A program made the translations under genes and the position numbers. A DNA stretch of 64,000 nt from DASYQD01 sp963846495 (GTDB taxonomy: Bacteria > Acidobacteriota > Thermoanaerobaculia > Multivoradales > JAIOJS01), in the NCBI GenBank assembly GCA_963846495.1, contig CAWJWP010000004.1:42469-106468 (forward strand), written 5' to 3'. Below the pieces are notes generated by a model. That model worked only from the letters and a program-made list of their open reading frames with translations, had not been told where the DNA came from and did not search any database. Below are positions 20,547-31,179 of the stretch, piece after piece. Numbering within the stretch: the first letter of the stretch is position 1; each line of letters starts with the position of its first letter.

Positions 20547-21950
20547 TCAGCGGCGCTCGCCGCCGAGGCGCTCGACGAGCTCGCGCAGCCCCGGTGACAG
20601 CTCAACCGCGTACGGCTGCTGCCCGGCGAGCTCACGCAACGGCGCCGGCAGCCGCGCCACCTCCTCGCGGCATCGGTGCTGGGCTGCGGCGAGCGGCTCC
20701 TCCGGCGCCAACCGCTGACCGCCGGCCATCACCTGCTGGAGCAGCGGCTCGCCGTCCACAGCCTCGTCGGCGAGCGCCAGCACGTCGCGCGCGAGAACGC
20801 CGTCGCGGCTCTGTCGGTAGACCTGCTTCCTGCCGGGCAGCGTCGCTTTGCCGGTGGAGAGCTTCATCTTCGGCCCGCTCTCGTCCTCGACCAGCTTGTA
20901 GACGGTCGACAGCGTCGGCGCGTCGCCGCCGGTGCCGAGCTGCGTGCCGACGCCGAAGCCGTCGATCGGCGCGCCGGCGGCGAGCAGCGCCGCGATGCGC
21001 TGCTCGTCGAGATCGCCGGAGGCGAAGATCTGTACCCACTCGCAGCCCGCCTCGTCGAGGATGCGGCGCACCTCCTTCGCCAGCGCCGCGAGGTCGCCGC
21101 TGTCGAGCCGCACCGCGCGCACGCGGATGCCTTCGGCGGCGAGCTCGCGCGCCGCCCGCGCCGCGTGTCGCGCGCCGGCGAGCGTGTCCCAAGTGTCGAC
21201 GAGGAGCACGCTCTTGTCGCGAAACTGCCGGGCGAAGCGGCGGAACGCCTCCTCCTCGTCGCCCACGGCCATGACGTAGCTGTGCGCCATGGTGCCGGAG
21301 AGCGGGATGCCCCAGCGCGCGCCCGCCTCGACGGTGGCGGTGGCCGCCGCGCCGCCGACGAACGAGGCGCGGGCGGCGAGCAGCGCCGCGTCGGGCCCGT
21401 GGTCGCGCCGCGCCGAGAAGTCGACGAACGGCCGCCCGGCGCAGGCGATCGCGACGCGTGCCGCCTTGCTGGCGACGAGGGTCGGGAAGGTGAGGGCGTT
21501 GAGGAGGAAGGTCTCGACGAGCTGCGCCTCGATCATCGGTGCGCGCACGGCGAGGAGCGGCTCGCCGGCGAAGGCGACGCGCCCCTCGGGCATCGCCCAC
21601 ACGTCGCCGGTGAAGCGCAGCGACGCGAGGCGGGCGAGGAAGCGCTCCTCGAAGAGGTCGAGCGTGCGCAGGTAGTCGAGGTCGCGCGCGCTGAAGCGCA
21701 GCCCGGCGAGGTAGTCGAGCGCGCCGGCGAGCCCGCAGGCGACGAGGAAGCTGCGCTCCGCCGGCAGCCGGCGCACGAAGAGCTCGAAGGTCGCCTCGCC
21801 CTCCATGCCGGCGGCGTCGTAGGCCGCCGCCATGGTGAGCTCGTAGAGGTCGGTGAGCAGCGCGTGCGAGACGGCGCCGCTCGGCGCGCCGTCCTCGTCG
21901 GCGCGCGCGTCGGCCACGCTGCCGCGCTCGCTGCCGTCGCCCGCGCTCAC
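20547..21950 (-). CDS. pncB: Nicotinate phosphoribosyltransferase
   Basis: Joins nicotinate and PRPP to nicotinate mononucleotide (NAD salvage). Motifs: LLTDLYELTMAAAYDAAG, EATFELFVRRLPAERSFLV, DFSARRDHGPDAAL, SGTMAHSYVMA, LLVDTWDTLAGA, VRAVRLDSGDLAAL and GFGVGTQLGTGGDAPTL, the phosphoribosyl-binding region. 467 residues, normal. Start is the GTG at 21,950, whose GTGA overlaps the stop of pncA, so the pair is translationally coupled. No shift. Confidence 0.94.
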   Translation of the reverse strand: MSAGDGSERGSVADARADEDGAPSGAVSHALLTDLYELTMAAAYDAAGMEGEATFELFVRRLPAERSFLVACGLAGALDYLAGLRFSARDLDYLRTLDLFEERFLARLASLRFTGDVWAMPEGRVAFAGEPLLAVRAPMIEAQLVETFLLNALTFPTLVASKAARVAIACAGRPFVDFSARRDHGPDAALLAARASFVGGAAATATVEAGARWGIPLSGTMAHSYVMAVGDEEEAFRRFARQFRDKSVLLVDTWDTLAGARHAARAARELAAEGIRVRAVRLDSGDLAALAKEVRRILDEAGCEWVQIFASGDLDEQRIAALLAAGAPIDGFGVGTQLGTGGDAPTLSTVYKLVEDESGPKMKLSTGKATLPGRKQVYRQSRDGVLARDVLALADEAVDGEPLLQQVMAGGQRLAPEEPLAAAQHRCREEVARLPAPLRELAGQQPYAVELSPGLRELVERLGGERR

Positions 21951-22573
21951 TCGACCTTGGCGCCGGCGCGCTCGAGCTCGGCGAAGGCACGCTCGCCGTC
22001 GCCAGGCTGCAGGTCGACGGCGCGCACGCCCTCGCGCAGCACGGTGGTCGGGAAGCCCAGCCCCCGCGCGTCGAGCGCGGTGGCGCGCACGCAGTAGTCG
22101 GTGGCGAGTCCGAGCACGACGATGCGCTCGATGTCCTGTTCGCGCAGCAGCTGCTCGAGGCGCGACGGCTCCGCCGGATCGGTGCTCGCCTCGAACGCCG
22201 AATAGCCGTCCTCGTCGCCGGTGCCGGTGCGCACCACTTTGCGCAAGGTGACGCCGCCATCGCCGGCGCCGCCGTCACCCTCGTCTGTGACGGCGCCGAC
22301 GTCTAAACCCGGATGCAGCTCGGCGCCCCAGCTGTCGCGCACGCAGTGCACCGGCCAGGTGCCGCCGTCCTTGGCGAAGTGCGGCGTCGACGGCGGATGC
22401 CAGTCCTGCGTGTAGACGACGAGCGCGCCCGCTTCGCGCGCCTTGCGGATCTCGGCGTTGGCAAATGGCACCACGTCCTCGCCGCCGCGCACGTAGAGCG
22501 CGCCCTTGGGGTCGGCGAAGTCGTTCTGCATGTCGACGACGATGAGCGCCGTCTGCCGGTCGTACTCGGCCAT
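21947..22573 (-). CDS. pncA: Nicotinamidase, isochorismatase family
   Basis: Hydrolyses nicotinamide to nicotinate, the substrate of the next gene. Catalytic triad members: Asp in IVVDMQNDFAD, Lys in VTLRKVVRTG, Cys in GLATDYCVRATALDA. Metal site YTQDWHPPSTPHF with WPVHCV. A Gly/Asp-rich insertion (GAVTDEGDGGAGDGG) between WGAELHPGLD and the Lys strand is not typical. Start ATG at 22,573 lies 33 bp from the divergent histidine kinase start, so both promoters share a very short region. About 208 residues. Confidence 0.93.
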   Translation of the reverse strand: MAEYDRQTALIVVDMQNDFADPKGALYVRGGEDVVPFANAEIRKAREAGALVVYTQDWHPPSTPHFAKDGGTWPVHCVRDSWGAELHPGLDVGAVTDEGDGGAGDGGVTLRKVVRTGTGDEDGYSAFEASTDPAEPSRLEQLLREQDIERIVVLGLATDYCVRATALDARGLGFPTTVLREGVRAVDLQPGDGERAFAELERAGAKVE

Positions 22574-22606
22574 GGCGGGGATTATGCTCCCCGCAGGCAT
22601 TTCGCG

Positions 22607-24556
22607 ATGACCGCCCACCTTTCCCGCGCCGGCGAGCCCGGTGTTCCCGCCGGCCGGGCGGACAGCTTGCGCTGGGTGCTGGGCTCGCTCTGCGCCGGCC
22701 TCGGCGCGCTCATCCTCGTCGCGCCGCATCGCTTCAGCTCTCCGCTTCTCGCCACGGCCACCGGGCTGCGCCAGGTCTGGGGGACCGCCGCCCTCCTCGG
22801 CGGCGCGGCGCTCCTCGCCGCCGCGGCGCTGCGCCCGCGCCGGCCGCTCCTCGTCGCCACCCACGTGTTCGCCGCCGGCACGCTGCTGGCGCTCGGCGCC
22901 GCCTTCGCCTCCTCCGCCATCTGGATCGGCGCCGTCGCCTACCTGCTGCTCGCCGCCGGCGCCGCGCTCGGCGCGCTGCCGTCGATGGACGAGCCCGGGC
23001 GGCCGCACGACCTCTTCGCCCTCGTCATCGCCGCCGTGGCGACGGTCAACGGTGTCGTCTTCCTGCTCGTCCCCGGCGCTACCCGCGCGCCCTACTTCGG
23101 ACCGGCGCGGGCGCTGCTGCCGTGGCTCGGCGTGCTCTTCCTCGCCGGCGGCTTGGCGCTTGCCACGGCACAGCTGCGGCGAAGGCCAGGGCGGCCGCTC
23201 GTCGTCGGCGCGCACCTCTTCGCCGCGCTTCCGTTCGTCGCTTTCGGCGTGCTCGTCTCGGCGCGGCAGCACGCGTGGACCGCGCTAGCCGTCAACCTCG
23301 TCTACGCCTCGGCGCTGGCCTTCCTGCCCTGGTCGGGGCCGACGCTGGCGCGCCTGCGCGCCTCGCCGCTGTGGACGCGGCTCGCCTTCGCGCTCGCCGC
23401 CACCAACTCGCTGGCGCTCATCGTCACCATCGCGGTGGCGACGGCGCACCAGGAGCAGTTGGTGCTCGCCCACCTCGCGCGCTCCCCCGCCGGGCTCGAA
23501 GGCGCGGCCGACCGCGAGCTTCTTCTCGAGCTGCAGCGCGGGCGCGACGTGGCGATGCTGTTGCTCCTCCTCCTCGCGCCGCTGGCGATCGCCGCCGGCG
23601 TGCTGCTCGCTCGCCGCATCGCCCAGCCGCTCGCCGAGCTCTCGCATGCAGTCGGCGAGATGAACGTCGAGCGCCCGGTCGAGCGTCCAGCGCCGGCGCT
23701 CGAGGAGAGCGGCATCGCCGAGCTGAGCGGGCTCGCCGCGGCTTTCACCGCGCTCCACGATCGGCTCGCCGAGCGCAGCGCCGAGAGCGCGCAGCTCGCG
23801 GCCGAGCTCGTCGCGCGCGCGCAGACGCTGGAGGAGCTCGACCGCCGCAAGGACGAGTTCCTCGCCATGCTGAGCCACGAGCTGCGCAACCCGGTGGGCG
23901 CCATCGCCAACGGCGCCCACCTGCTCCAGCAGCTGCCGCCCGACGACCCGCGCGTGCAGCGCACGACGGCGCTCATCCTGCGGCAGGTGAACCACCTCAT
24001 CCGGCTGCTCGAGGACCTGCTCGACGTCTCGCGCATCACCCGCGGCAAGGTGACCCTACGGCCGGGCGACGTCGAGCTCGGCGAGATCGTGCGGCAGGCC
24101 GTCGAGACGACGCGGCCGCTCTTCGACCGCAAGCAGCAGCAAGTGCACGTGGCGCTGCCGGACGGGCCGCTGCCGCTCCACGGCGACGGCGCGCGGCTCG
24201 AGCAGGTCGTCTGCAACCTGCTGCGCAACGCCTCCGACTACACGGCGCAGGGCGGCCGCATCGACGTCGAGGCGACGAGCGAGGAAGGCGAGGCGGTCAT
24301 TCGCGTGCGCGACGACGGCATCGGCATCCCCGGCGACATCCTGCCGCGCATCTTCGAGCCCTTCCTGCAAGGGCAGCGGGCGCCGGGCCAGGGCGGCCTC
24401 GGCATCGGCCTCACCCTGGTCAAGAGCTTCGTCGAGCTCCACGGCGGCCGCGTGCAAGCAAAGAGCGACGGCCCCGGCCGCGGCAGCGAGCTCGAAGTGC
24501 GGCTGCCCGCATCGGGGCCGGCGATGCTCGTCACCGTGGTGACGACGTCGAGCTGA
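22607..24556 (+). CDS. Membrane histidine kinase with HAMP-like segment
   Basis: 649 residues. The first ~260 residues contain about eight hydrophobic helices, then a helix pair with a ~50-residue extracytoplasmic loop (TAHQEQLVLAHLARSP). A HAMP-like segment (ARRIAQPLAELSHAVGEM) and coiled coil (LAERSAESAQLAAELVARA) lead into HisKA with the phospho-acceptor in MLSHELRNPVG (His ~424). HATPase: N box VVCNLLRNASDY, G1 RVRDDGIGIPGDI, G2 GLGIGLTLVKSFVELHGG. No receiver domain and no response regulator next to it, so an orphan kinase. Intact. Confidence 0.9.
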   Translation: MTAHLSRAGEPGVPAGRADSLRWVLGSLCAGLGALILVAPHRFSSPLLATATGLRQVWGTAALLGGAALLAAAALRPRRPLLVATHVFAAGTLLALGAAFASSAIWIGAVAYLLLAAGAALGALPSMDEPGRPHDLFALVIAAVATVNGVVFLLVPGATRAPYFGPARALLPWLGVLFLAGGLALATAQLRRRPGRPLVVGAHLFAALPFVAFGVLVSARQHAWTALAVNLVYASALAFLPWSGPTLARLRASPLWTRLAFALAATNSLALIVTIAVATAHQEQLVLAHLARSPAGLEGAADRELLLELQRGRDVAMLLLLLLAPLAIAAGVLLARRIAQPLAELSHAVGEMNVERPVERPAPALEESGIAELSGLAAAFTALHDRLAERSAESAQLAAELVARAQTLEELDRRKDEFLAMLSHELRNPVGAIANGAHLLQQLPPDDPRVQRTTALILRQVNHLIRLLEDLLDVSRITRGKVTLRPGDVELGEIVRQAVETTRPLFDRKQQQVHVALPDGPLPLHGDGARLEQVVCNLLRNASDYTAQGGRIDVEATSEEGEAVIRVRDDGIGIPGDILPRIFEPFLQGQRAPGQGGLGIGLTLVKSFVELHGGRVQAKSDGPGRGSELEVRLPASGPAMLVTVVTTSS

Positions 24557-24614
24557 GCAAGCCCCTCAGCCCGTCAGTGGGCAGCGCACAACCCTCCGGC
24601 AGCGGTCCAGGCGT

Positions 24615-25400
24615 TCAGCGGCCGTACCCGGGCGAACGCCCGGGTGAAGTCGGCGGCGGCGAGGGGTCAAGCCAGTCGCGATCGGGCCGGAGGATGATCC
24701 GAGCGCCCGAGTAGAGCTCGTGGATCGGCAACTGCAGATCCGTGGGTGGCGAGTCGGGCTCGCGCTTTTCAGTCGGTTCGAGCCCCACATCGACCGATCG
24801 TCCTTGGTCGATGAACGGATCGGCCGTCAGGTCCGGCACCTCGATCGTGAAACCACCCGAAGCGTCGGTTGTCGTCGTGCCGAGCGCGAGCAGCGGGACG
24901 GGGCCATCGGTGTAACCGAAGTGCTGCATGGCCTCGAGAAGGGAGTAGTTGAACGAGAGCCTCGAGGGGACGGCTGGTGGTGGATCGATCCAGCCTCTGA
25001 CGACGACGCGGCGCAGCCGTGGCATCGACGGTCGGAAGCGGCTGATCGCGGCCGCGGGAGGTTCGAGAGCGGCGATCGCGTGTCCGTCAGCGATGACCAG
25101 AACCTTCACTTCTGTGATGGGCCGGAAATCGTGACCAAAGTTACAGCTGGCCGCGAGCTTGTCGACATCGAGCTGAATGGCGGAGCGGCCGGATGGTACC
25201 GACTGCATGCACAGGCCTCGGCCGAAGAGGGCCACCTCTGCGCGGGCAGGCCCGTGGGGACGGGGCAGATCAACCTGGATGACCCAACTGCCTGCGAAGG
25301 CAATGCTCGTGATCGTTCCCAGCAGCGCAACAGCTACCACCGGTCGTTTCATGGCCGTCCGCCAGTGCCTCGTAAGCTCTGGGTCGGGGAGCTGAGTCAC
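24615..25400 (-). CDS. Secreted protein of unknown function, 261 aa
   Basis: Signal-type helix VVAVALLGTITSIAFAGSW after a 17-residue leader. The mature part includes EVALFGRGLCMQ, LAASCNFGHDF and a beta-rich stretch TTTTDASGGFTIEVPDL that resembles a carboxypeptidase-regulatory strand pair. I do not recognise the family. GTG at 25,400 overlaps the preceding stop in GTGA, which favours coupled translation; ATG at 25,352 is the alternative. GC content is a little below the average of the area. Confidence 0.55.
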   Translation of the reverse strand: MTQLPDPELTRHWRTAMKRPVVAVALLGTITSIAFAGSWVIQVDLPRPHGPARAEVALFGRGLCMQSVPSGRSAIQLDVDKLAASCNFGHDFRPITEVKVLVIADGHAIAALEPPAAAISRFRPSMPRLRRVVVRGWIDPPPAVPSRLSFNYSLLEAMQHFGYTDGPVPLLALGTTTTDASGGFTIEVPDLTADPFIDQGRSVDVGLEPTEKREPDSPPTDLQLPIHELYSGARIILRPDRDWLDPSPPPTSPGRSPGYGR

Positions 25401-25789
25401 TGCTGAGGAACCCGCTCATGAGTCCAACGGTCGACGGTGGCCCAGAAGGGACACTGGGGACAGACCTGCCCCTCCGGATAGTCGACGCCCTCTTCGTGTG
25501 GGCAGCCGTTGATCTCCCCCGTCGTGACGACCGTTTTGACTTCGTTCTGCTTAAGGAACGCCTGGATCTCTGCAGCGATGCCTTTGTCGAAGCGAACGTC
25601 CGCGGTCTCGGAGAACCAGCGCTCGAGAACGTCCGGCTCGGCACCCTCTGACGGCACGATGCCAACCGCCACCTTGCTGGCACGCCGATCATCGGGTCCA
25701 TAGAAGGCCACCGTGGCGACGGGATAACCGCGGAAGCCCTTGCGAGCCGCCTTGCCGATGGGCGAGCCGGAGCGCTTCTTGATCTTCAC
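25397..25789 (-). CDS. Small conserved protein with a CPHEEG...CPQCPFW motif
   Basis: About 130 residues from the GTG at 25,789, chosen because VKIKKRSGSPIGKAARKG matches the usual start of this family; an in-frame ATG at 25,855 lies inside a terminator hairpin. Conserved parts: FRGYPVATVAFYGPDD, ASKVAVGI, and a C-terminal GCPHEEGVDYPEG-xCPQCPFW, which could bind a metal through Cys and His. I recall similar uncharacterised proteins in many Proteobacteria and Acidobacteriota. No function is known to me. Coupled to the downstream secreted protein. Confidence 0.7.
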   Translation of the reverse strand: MKIKKRSGSPIGKAARKGFRGYPVATVAFYGPDDRRASKVAVGIVPSEGAEPDVLERWFSETADVRFDKGIAAEIQAFLKQNEVKTVVTTGEINGCPHEEGVDYPEGQVCPQCPFWATVDRWTHERVPQQ

Positions 25790-25837
25790 GGAGTTGAGCT
25801 TACGCTGCTCTGCCTCGGTGGCGCCTCGCGTAGATAA

Positions 25838-25869
25838 AAGAAGGGCGCCGGCCATCCGGCGCCCTTCTT
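25838..25869 (-). terminator. Intrinsic terminator after the TonB-type receptor gene
   Basis: Perfect 14-bp arms AAGAAGGGCGCCGG (25,838-25,851) and CCGGCGCCCTTCTT (25,856-25,869), loop of 4. On the minus strand the stem is followed by TTTTA. It sits 24 bp past the receptor stop. Confidence 0.85.
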
Positions 25870-25892
25870 CATCTAGCGAATGCTAGCGCGGA

Positions 25893-28816
25893 CTAGAAGT
25901 GGACCCGCGCGCCGAACTGCCAGAGGCGCTGCTCGCCCTGGCCCGGATCGCCGGCGAAGACGTGGGGCTCGCCGAAGCGGTCGAAGGCGGACGGGTTGTC
26001 CTCGTCGAGAAGGTTGAACACCTCGGCGAGGATCTCGATGCCGAAGTCGCCGCCGAAGACGAAGTCCTTCGACACGCGGAGGTCGAGCTGCGAGAACGAC
26101 GCGCCGCGCTCGCTGTTGACGTGCGGCGCACCCGGATCGATGTCGCCGGTGAAGCCGTCGCCGTTGACGTCGAGGAAGCCGCCGGTGGCCGGGTTGGTGG
26201 CCAGCTTGTTGTAGGGCTGGGCCGACCGGTAGCGGAGGAAGGCGGCGGCCTTGATGTCCCACGGGGCGTTGTAGATGCCACCGAAGGTCAGCTTGTGGCG
26301 GGCGTCGGTGTAGAGCGGGCCGATGCAGCGCCCGCACAGCGGGTTGCGCGAGTCGATGCTGCGGTCGCTCTGGTAGTCGGACTGGAAGCTGGCGGCGCCC
26401 AACCGGAACTCGTCGGCGCCGGCGAGCACGTTGCCCTCCGCCTCGGACAGCGTGTAGAAGCCCTGCAGCTCGAACTTCGCTTCGCGGAACCGGAAGCTGA
26501 AGTTGACGCCCTTGTAATCGGCCTCGCCATCGCCCATCCACATCCGCGCGGTGCCGGCGGCAACGCTGCTGGGGAAGCGCACCGTCCCCGTCGGATTGCC
26601 GTTGGCGTCGAGCCGCGAGTTGAAGCGGAAGCGGTACGGGATGTCCCGGTACCGGGCCGAGATGGCGTCCACCGCCACGCCCAGCCGGTCGCTGACCTGC
26701 CAGGAGTAGCCGAGCGAGATCTGGTCCGAGTACGGGGTGGCCTGCTTCGGCGACGCCACGTTGACGACGGCGGCAGGGGCCCCGGGGGGCAGGTTACCGG
26801 CCGCCGGCAGAGGCTGGCCGGGGTGGAAGAAGCTGCCGTCGGGGTTGCGGATGCCGTTCGGGTTGCTGAGGAAGTAGACCTGGCCGAAGTTCGACTGCAC
26901 CTCGATGCCCGGGAAGAGCACCGTGGCGTTGGTGTACGGGAAGTCGTAGAAGCGGCCGATGCCGCCGCGGAGGATGCGGTGACCGTCGCCGCTCATGTCC
27001 CAGCTGAAGCCGAGCCGCGGCGCCCAGTTGTCGTCGTCCTTCTCGCCCTTGCAGTCCCAGCCCTTGAAGTCGTTGAGGTAGTACTCGTTGTAGGTGGTCT
27101 GGGTGGAGAGGAACTGGCAGAGGCGGTTGCCGCTCTGGTCGAGCTCGAGGCCGCCGACGCCCTCGTTGAGGTCGTAGCGGAGGCCGACGTTGAGGGTCAC
27201 CCGGTCCGAGAAGGCCCAGTCGTCCTGGAAATAGGCCGAGTACTGCTTGACGGGGGTGTCGAAGTTCGACGCGCCGGCGTTCTGCGCGATGTCCCGCACC
27301 GGCCCGTTGGGATCGTCCGTCAGCATGGTGAAGACGCCGGCGGTGCCGCTGGTGAAGGAGCCGCCGAGCGTCGGCTCGTCGCACGTACTGGACGCCGGTC
27401 TTGAAGTCGTGGCGCCGTCCGCCGAGCGTGCGCGAGAAGCTGAAGTCGTCCCGGTACTGATACTTCGTCTGCAGGGTGGTCTGGGGCGTGTTCTGGTTCT
27501 GCCCGGTCTGCACACCGGACGGGAAGACCAGCGCCGGGTCGTTCGACAGCGCGAGGATCCCGTTCTCGAAGGTCGTGTACTGGAAGATGAACTCGTTCAG
27601 GCTCTCGCCGCCGATCTGCGCCGTGTGGCTGGCGAGGATCGACTCGTAGTCGTTGAGGAGCGCGCCGAGGGCCGAGGGCAGGGTCAGCGGGCTGGCGCCG
27701 TAGAAGTCGGCGTTCTTCTGGAAGCCGTAGCGGACCTGCAGGTACTGGCTGGCGGTGAGGTTCACCGTCGCCTTGGCGGTGCCCAGCTCGTCCTCGAAGG
27801 GAACGGCGATCGAGTCACCGTCGAAGGTCGGGAACGAGCCGCCGGTGTCGATGGTGTACTCGCCCGGAGCGCTCCGTCTTCTCGTAGGTGGCGAAGAAGT
27901 GCGCGCGGTCCCTGACGATCGGCCCGCCGAGGGTGGCGCCGTACTGGTCGCGCTTGTAGGGCGCCTTGTCGTTGCCGGCACGCCGCTCGCTCTCCGTCTT
28001 GCCGTTCCACTCGTCGCGGCGCGCGTATTCGTAGGCGCTGCCGTGGAACTCGTTGGTGCCGGTCTTGGTGACCACCGTCAGCACGCCGCCGCTGCTGCGG
28101 CCGTACTCGGCCTTGTACTGCGAGGTCTGGATCTTGAACTCCTCGACGGCGTCGAGGTTGAAGTTCTGCAGCGCGCCGCCGATCGTGTCGTCGGTGTTGT
28201 CGCCGCCGTCGACGATGTAGTTGACGTTGCGACCGATGCCGCCGTTGAGCGCGATCGTCAGCTGGCCCGGCTTGGTGGGATCCGTGTTGTAGGCCAGCTG
28301 GGTGCCGGGGGCGAGCACGGCGACGTTGGCGAACTGCCGGCCGTTGAGCGGCAGCGTCTCGAGCTGCTGCGCGCTGACCACCGTGCCGATGGCCGGAGTG
28401 GTCTCGATGAGCGGCGCCTCGGTCGTCACCGTGATCGTCTCCTCGACGGAGGCGGCACGCATGCTGACCTCGATCGAGCGCTCGGTGGCGACGTTCAAGT
28501 GAACGTTCTCGACGCTCACCGTGGCGAAGCCCTGGAGCTCGGCGGTGACGGCGTAGTCGCCCACCGGCAGGGCGGCGATGCGGAAGGTGCCGTCGGCGCC
28601 GGTGACCGCGACGCGGGTCAGGCCGGTGTTCTTTTCGCTGGCGGTGACGGTGACGCCCGGCAGCGCCGAGCCGTCGGCGTCCGTCGCCTTACCGCTGAGG
28701 GTCGAGCTCGCCGCCTGCGCCTGCGCCGCCGGAGCGAACGCGAAGCCGAAGGCGAGCGCGAGGACGAGCGTCGCCGCGAGGGCGCGCACGCCCAGGGTCA
28801 AATTCCTGAGACTCAT
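25893..28816 (-). CDS. TonB-dependent-receptor-like outer membrane protein with N-terminal CarboxypepD_reg domain (frameshifted)
   Basis: About 975 residues over three frames (shifts near 27,870 and 27,390). Strong AAGGAGG precedes ATG at 28,816. Signal peptide to AAQAQA; carboxypeptidase-regulatory domain ~35-115 (GKATDADGSALPGVTVTAS, GTFRIAALPVGDYAVTAEL); plug domain (LIETTPAIGTVVSAQQLETLPLNG, cut to its core TVVSAQQ-LPLNGR; YIVDGGDNTD; EFKIQTSQYKAEYGRSSGG; VTKTGTNEFHGSAYEY); then a beta barrel ending in ...RLWQFGARVHF with a terminal Phe. This Oar-like type is abundant in Acidobacteriota, where the ligands (peptides, oligosaccharides) are mostly unknown. A single-gene unit closed by the terminator at 25,838. 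Confidence 0.9.
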
Positions 28817-28952
28817 TCGGAAATCCTCCTTGACTCGGCCTGTTACCTGTACTGACACAAGCATATCCGCAAAAAGTCGGGGGGCAAGGGCGGGGTACCA
28901 AACGGCACGGCGACGGTGCGGGAGGCCCTTTCCGTGGCGCGAACGGTGCGCG

Positions 28953-31111
28953 TCAGGCGCCGGTCGAGAGGCGCGCGAGCAGCTGGCGCGCGGCTTGGCG
29001 CTGGGACGCGTACTCGGGCTTGCCTTCGACGCGGGCGAGGAAGTCGCGGTAGGCGGCGGCGGCGCCGGCGCGGTCGCCCATCAGCTCGAGCGCGATGCCG
29101 CGGTTGAGCCGCGCTTCGTGCTGGAGCGGCGCGATGGCGAGGGCGCGGTCGAACCAGGGGAGAGCCGCCGCCGGGCGCTGGCGCGCGACTTCGAGCGCGC
29201 CCATGCCGTTCAGACGGATCCGGATAGCGCGGATCGAGGGCGATGGCGCGCTCGTAGGCACGCGCCGCTTCATCGGGGCGGCCGAGGCCGCGCTCGACGT
29301 TGCCGAGGTTGTTCCAGACCTGCGCGTCGCGCGCGTCGACCGCGAGCGCGGCTTCGAGGTGCGTTCGCGCGTCGGCGAGGCGGCCGGCGTTGGCGAGCGC
29401 GATGGCGAGCGCGTTGTGCGCCTGCGGGCGGCCGGGGTCGTGGCGCAACGCTTCCTCGAGCGCGGCGCGCGCTTCGTCGGCGTGGCCGGCGCGCTGGAGC
29501 GTCGTCGCCAGCTCGTACCAGACCTGCGGGTCGGCGGGCGCGAGCGCGGCGGCCTCGCGATAGAACGGGAGCGCTTCTTCGATGCGTCCTTGGTCGCGGA
29601 GCGCGCGTGCGTAGCTCATGCGGAAGACGGGGTTTGGTGGGGTCGGCTGCGACGAGCGGACGCAGCAGCGCGGCGGCTTCGGCCAAGCGTCCCTGCTGCT
29701 CGGCGGCGTGCGCTTCTTCGTAAGCGCGGAAGAGGGCGACGGCGCTCTTGGGATCGCGCGTGCCGGCTTGCGTCGCGGCAGCAGCCGAAGGTGCGGCGTA
29801 GCCGAGCGCAGCGAGGCGGGCGCGGCTCTCCGCGTCGGCGGCGGCGGGAGCGGCGCGGCGCTCGTCCTTGGCGAGCGCGGCGAGGGCCTGCGTGAGAGCG
29901 GCGGCGTCGCGGCGGCGCTCGGCGCGGAGGTCGCGCGCCTCGCCGGGGTCGGCCGCGAGGTCGTAGAGCTCGGTGCTTTTCACCGGTTTGACGGACGGCG
30001 CCTCGATGAGCTTGAGCGCGCCGCGACGGAGCGCGACGAGCGGGCTCCAGCCGAAGGTCGCCGGGTAGTGCGACTCGGCGTAGAGGTCGGCGGCGGGCGG
30101 CTCGCCGCCGGCGAGGAGCGCGGCGGAGAGGTCGCGGCCGTCGCGCGCACCGGCGAGCGGCTGGCCGAGGAGCGCCGCTAGCGTCGGAGCGAGATCGGCG
30201 AGCCCCACCGGCTCGCGCACGACGCGCGGCGCGAGCACGCCGGGCGCGGAGAGGAGGAGCGGCACGCGCAGCGTCGGCTGGTAGAGCAGCAGCCCGTGCG
30301 TGAGCTCGCCGTGCTCGCCGAGCGACTCGCCATGGTCGGCGACGACGACGACGATCGTGCGCGCCGTCTCGCGGCGGCGCGCGAGCCATGCGGTGAGCCG
30401 CGCCACTTGCGCGTCAGTGGACGCGATCTCGCCGCCGTAAGGGTCGCCAGCGTGGCGGCTGCGGAACGGCTCGGGCGGCTCGTAGGGCGCGTGCGGGTCG
30501 TAGAGGTGGACCCAGGCGAAGAAGGGCACGCGCACGCCGGCGCCTTCGACAGCGGGTCGCTCGTCGAGCCACGCGAGCGCGCGGTCGACGACCTCGCTCC
30601 CCGGCCGCTCGGCCTCGAGCGCGCTGCCGCGGCGCAAGATCTCGTCGTCGTAGCGCTCGAAGCCGCGCGCAAGGCCGTAGCGGTGGTCGAGCACGAAGGC
30701 GCCGACGAAGGCGCCGGTGCGGTAGCCGGCGTCGGCGAGCCGAGTGGCGAGCGTGGTGACGTCGGCGGGCAGCGTCCCCTGCCCGTTGTCGCGCAGCCCG
30801 TGCCGCGGCGGCAAGAGACCCGAAAGGATGGTGGCGTGCGAAGGCAGCGTCAGCGGCACCGCGCTCTGCGCCTGCTCGAAGCGCAACCCGCCGGCAGCGA
30901 TGGCGTCGAGCGCCGGCGTCTCGGCGCCGTCGCGCCCGTAGCAGCCGAGACGATCGGCGCGCAGCGTGTCGAGCGTGACCAGCAGCAGGTTCCACCCCGC
31001 GGCCGGCGCCGCCTGCTGGTCGCGTGCGCGGCAGCCGCTCGTCGCCAGGACGGCGGCAACGGCGAGGACGAGCGCGAGCGCCGCGCGCGCTGCTCCGGTA
31101 GGCGCCTTCAT
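28953..31111 (-). CDS. Sulfatase-like (alkaline phosphatase superfamily) lipoprotein with TPR domain (frameshifted)
   Basis: Lipoprotein signal (ATSGCRA). Residues ~40-420 form the sulfatase fold: metal ligands in LLVTLDTLRADRLGCYG and VVVADHGESLGEHGE. The nucleophile position reads PLTLPSHATILSG, so Thr takes the place of the formylglycine Cys/Ser and His that of Arg. Hence a classical sulfatase is unlikely; a phosphodiesterase or phosphotransferase role, as in LtaS/EptA-type Thr enzymes, is an inference. The C-terminal third is TPR (EEALPFYREAAALAPADPQ; ALAVDARDAQVWNNLGNV). Shifts lie near 29,630 and 29,270. A paralogue of the same design is at 50,547. Confidence 0.85.
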
Positions 31112-31179
31112 CCGCGTCGCATGGTAGCCAATCGCCGGACGGGGCACGCGGCTTGCTCAGCGCTGTCGCGAGGCTCGCG

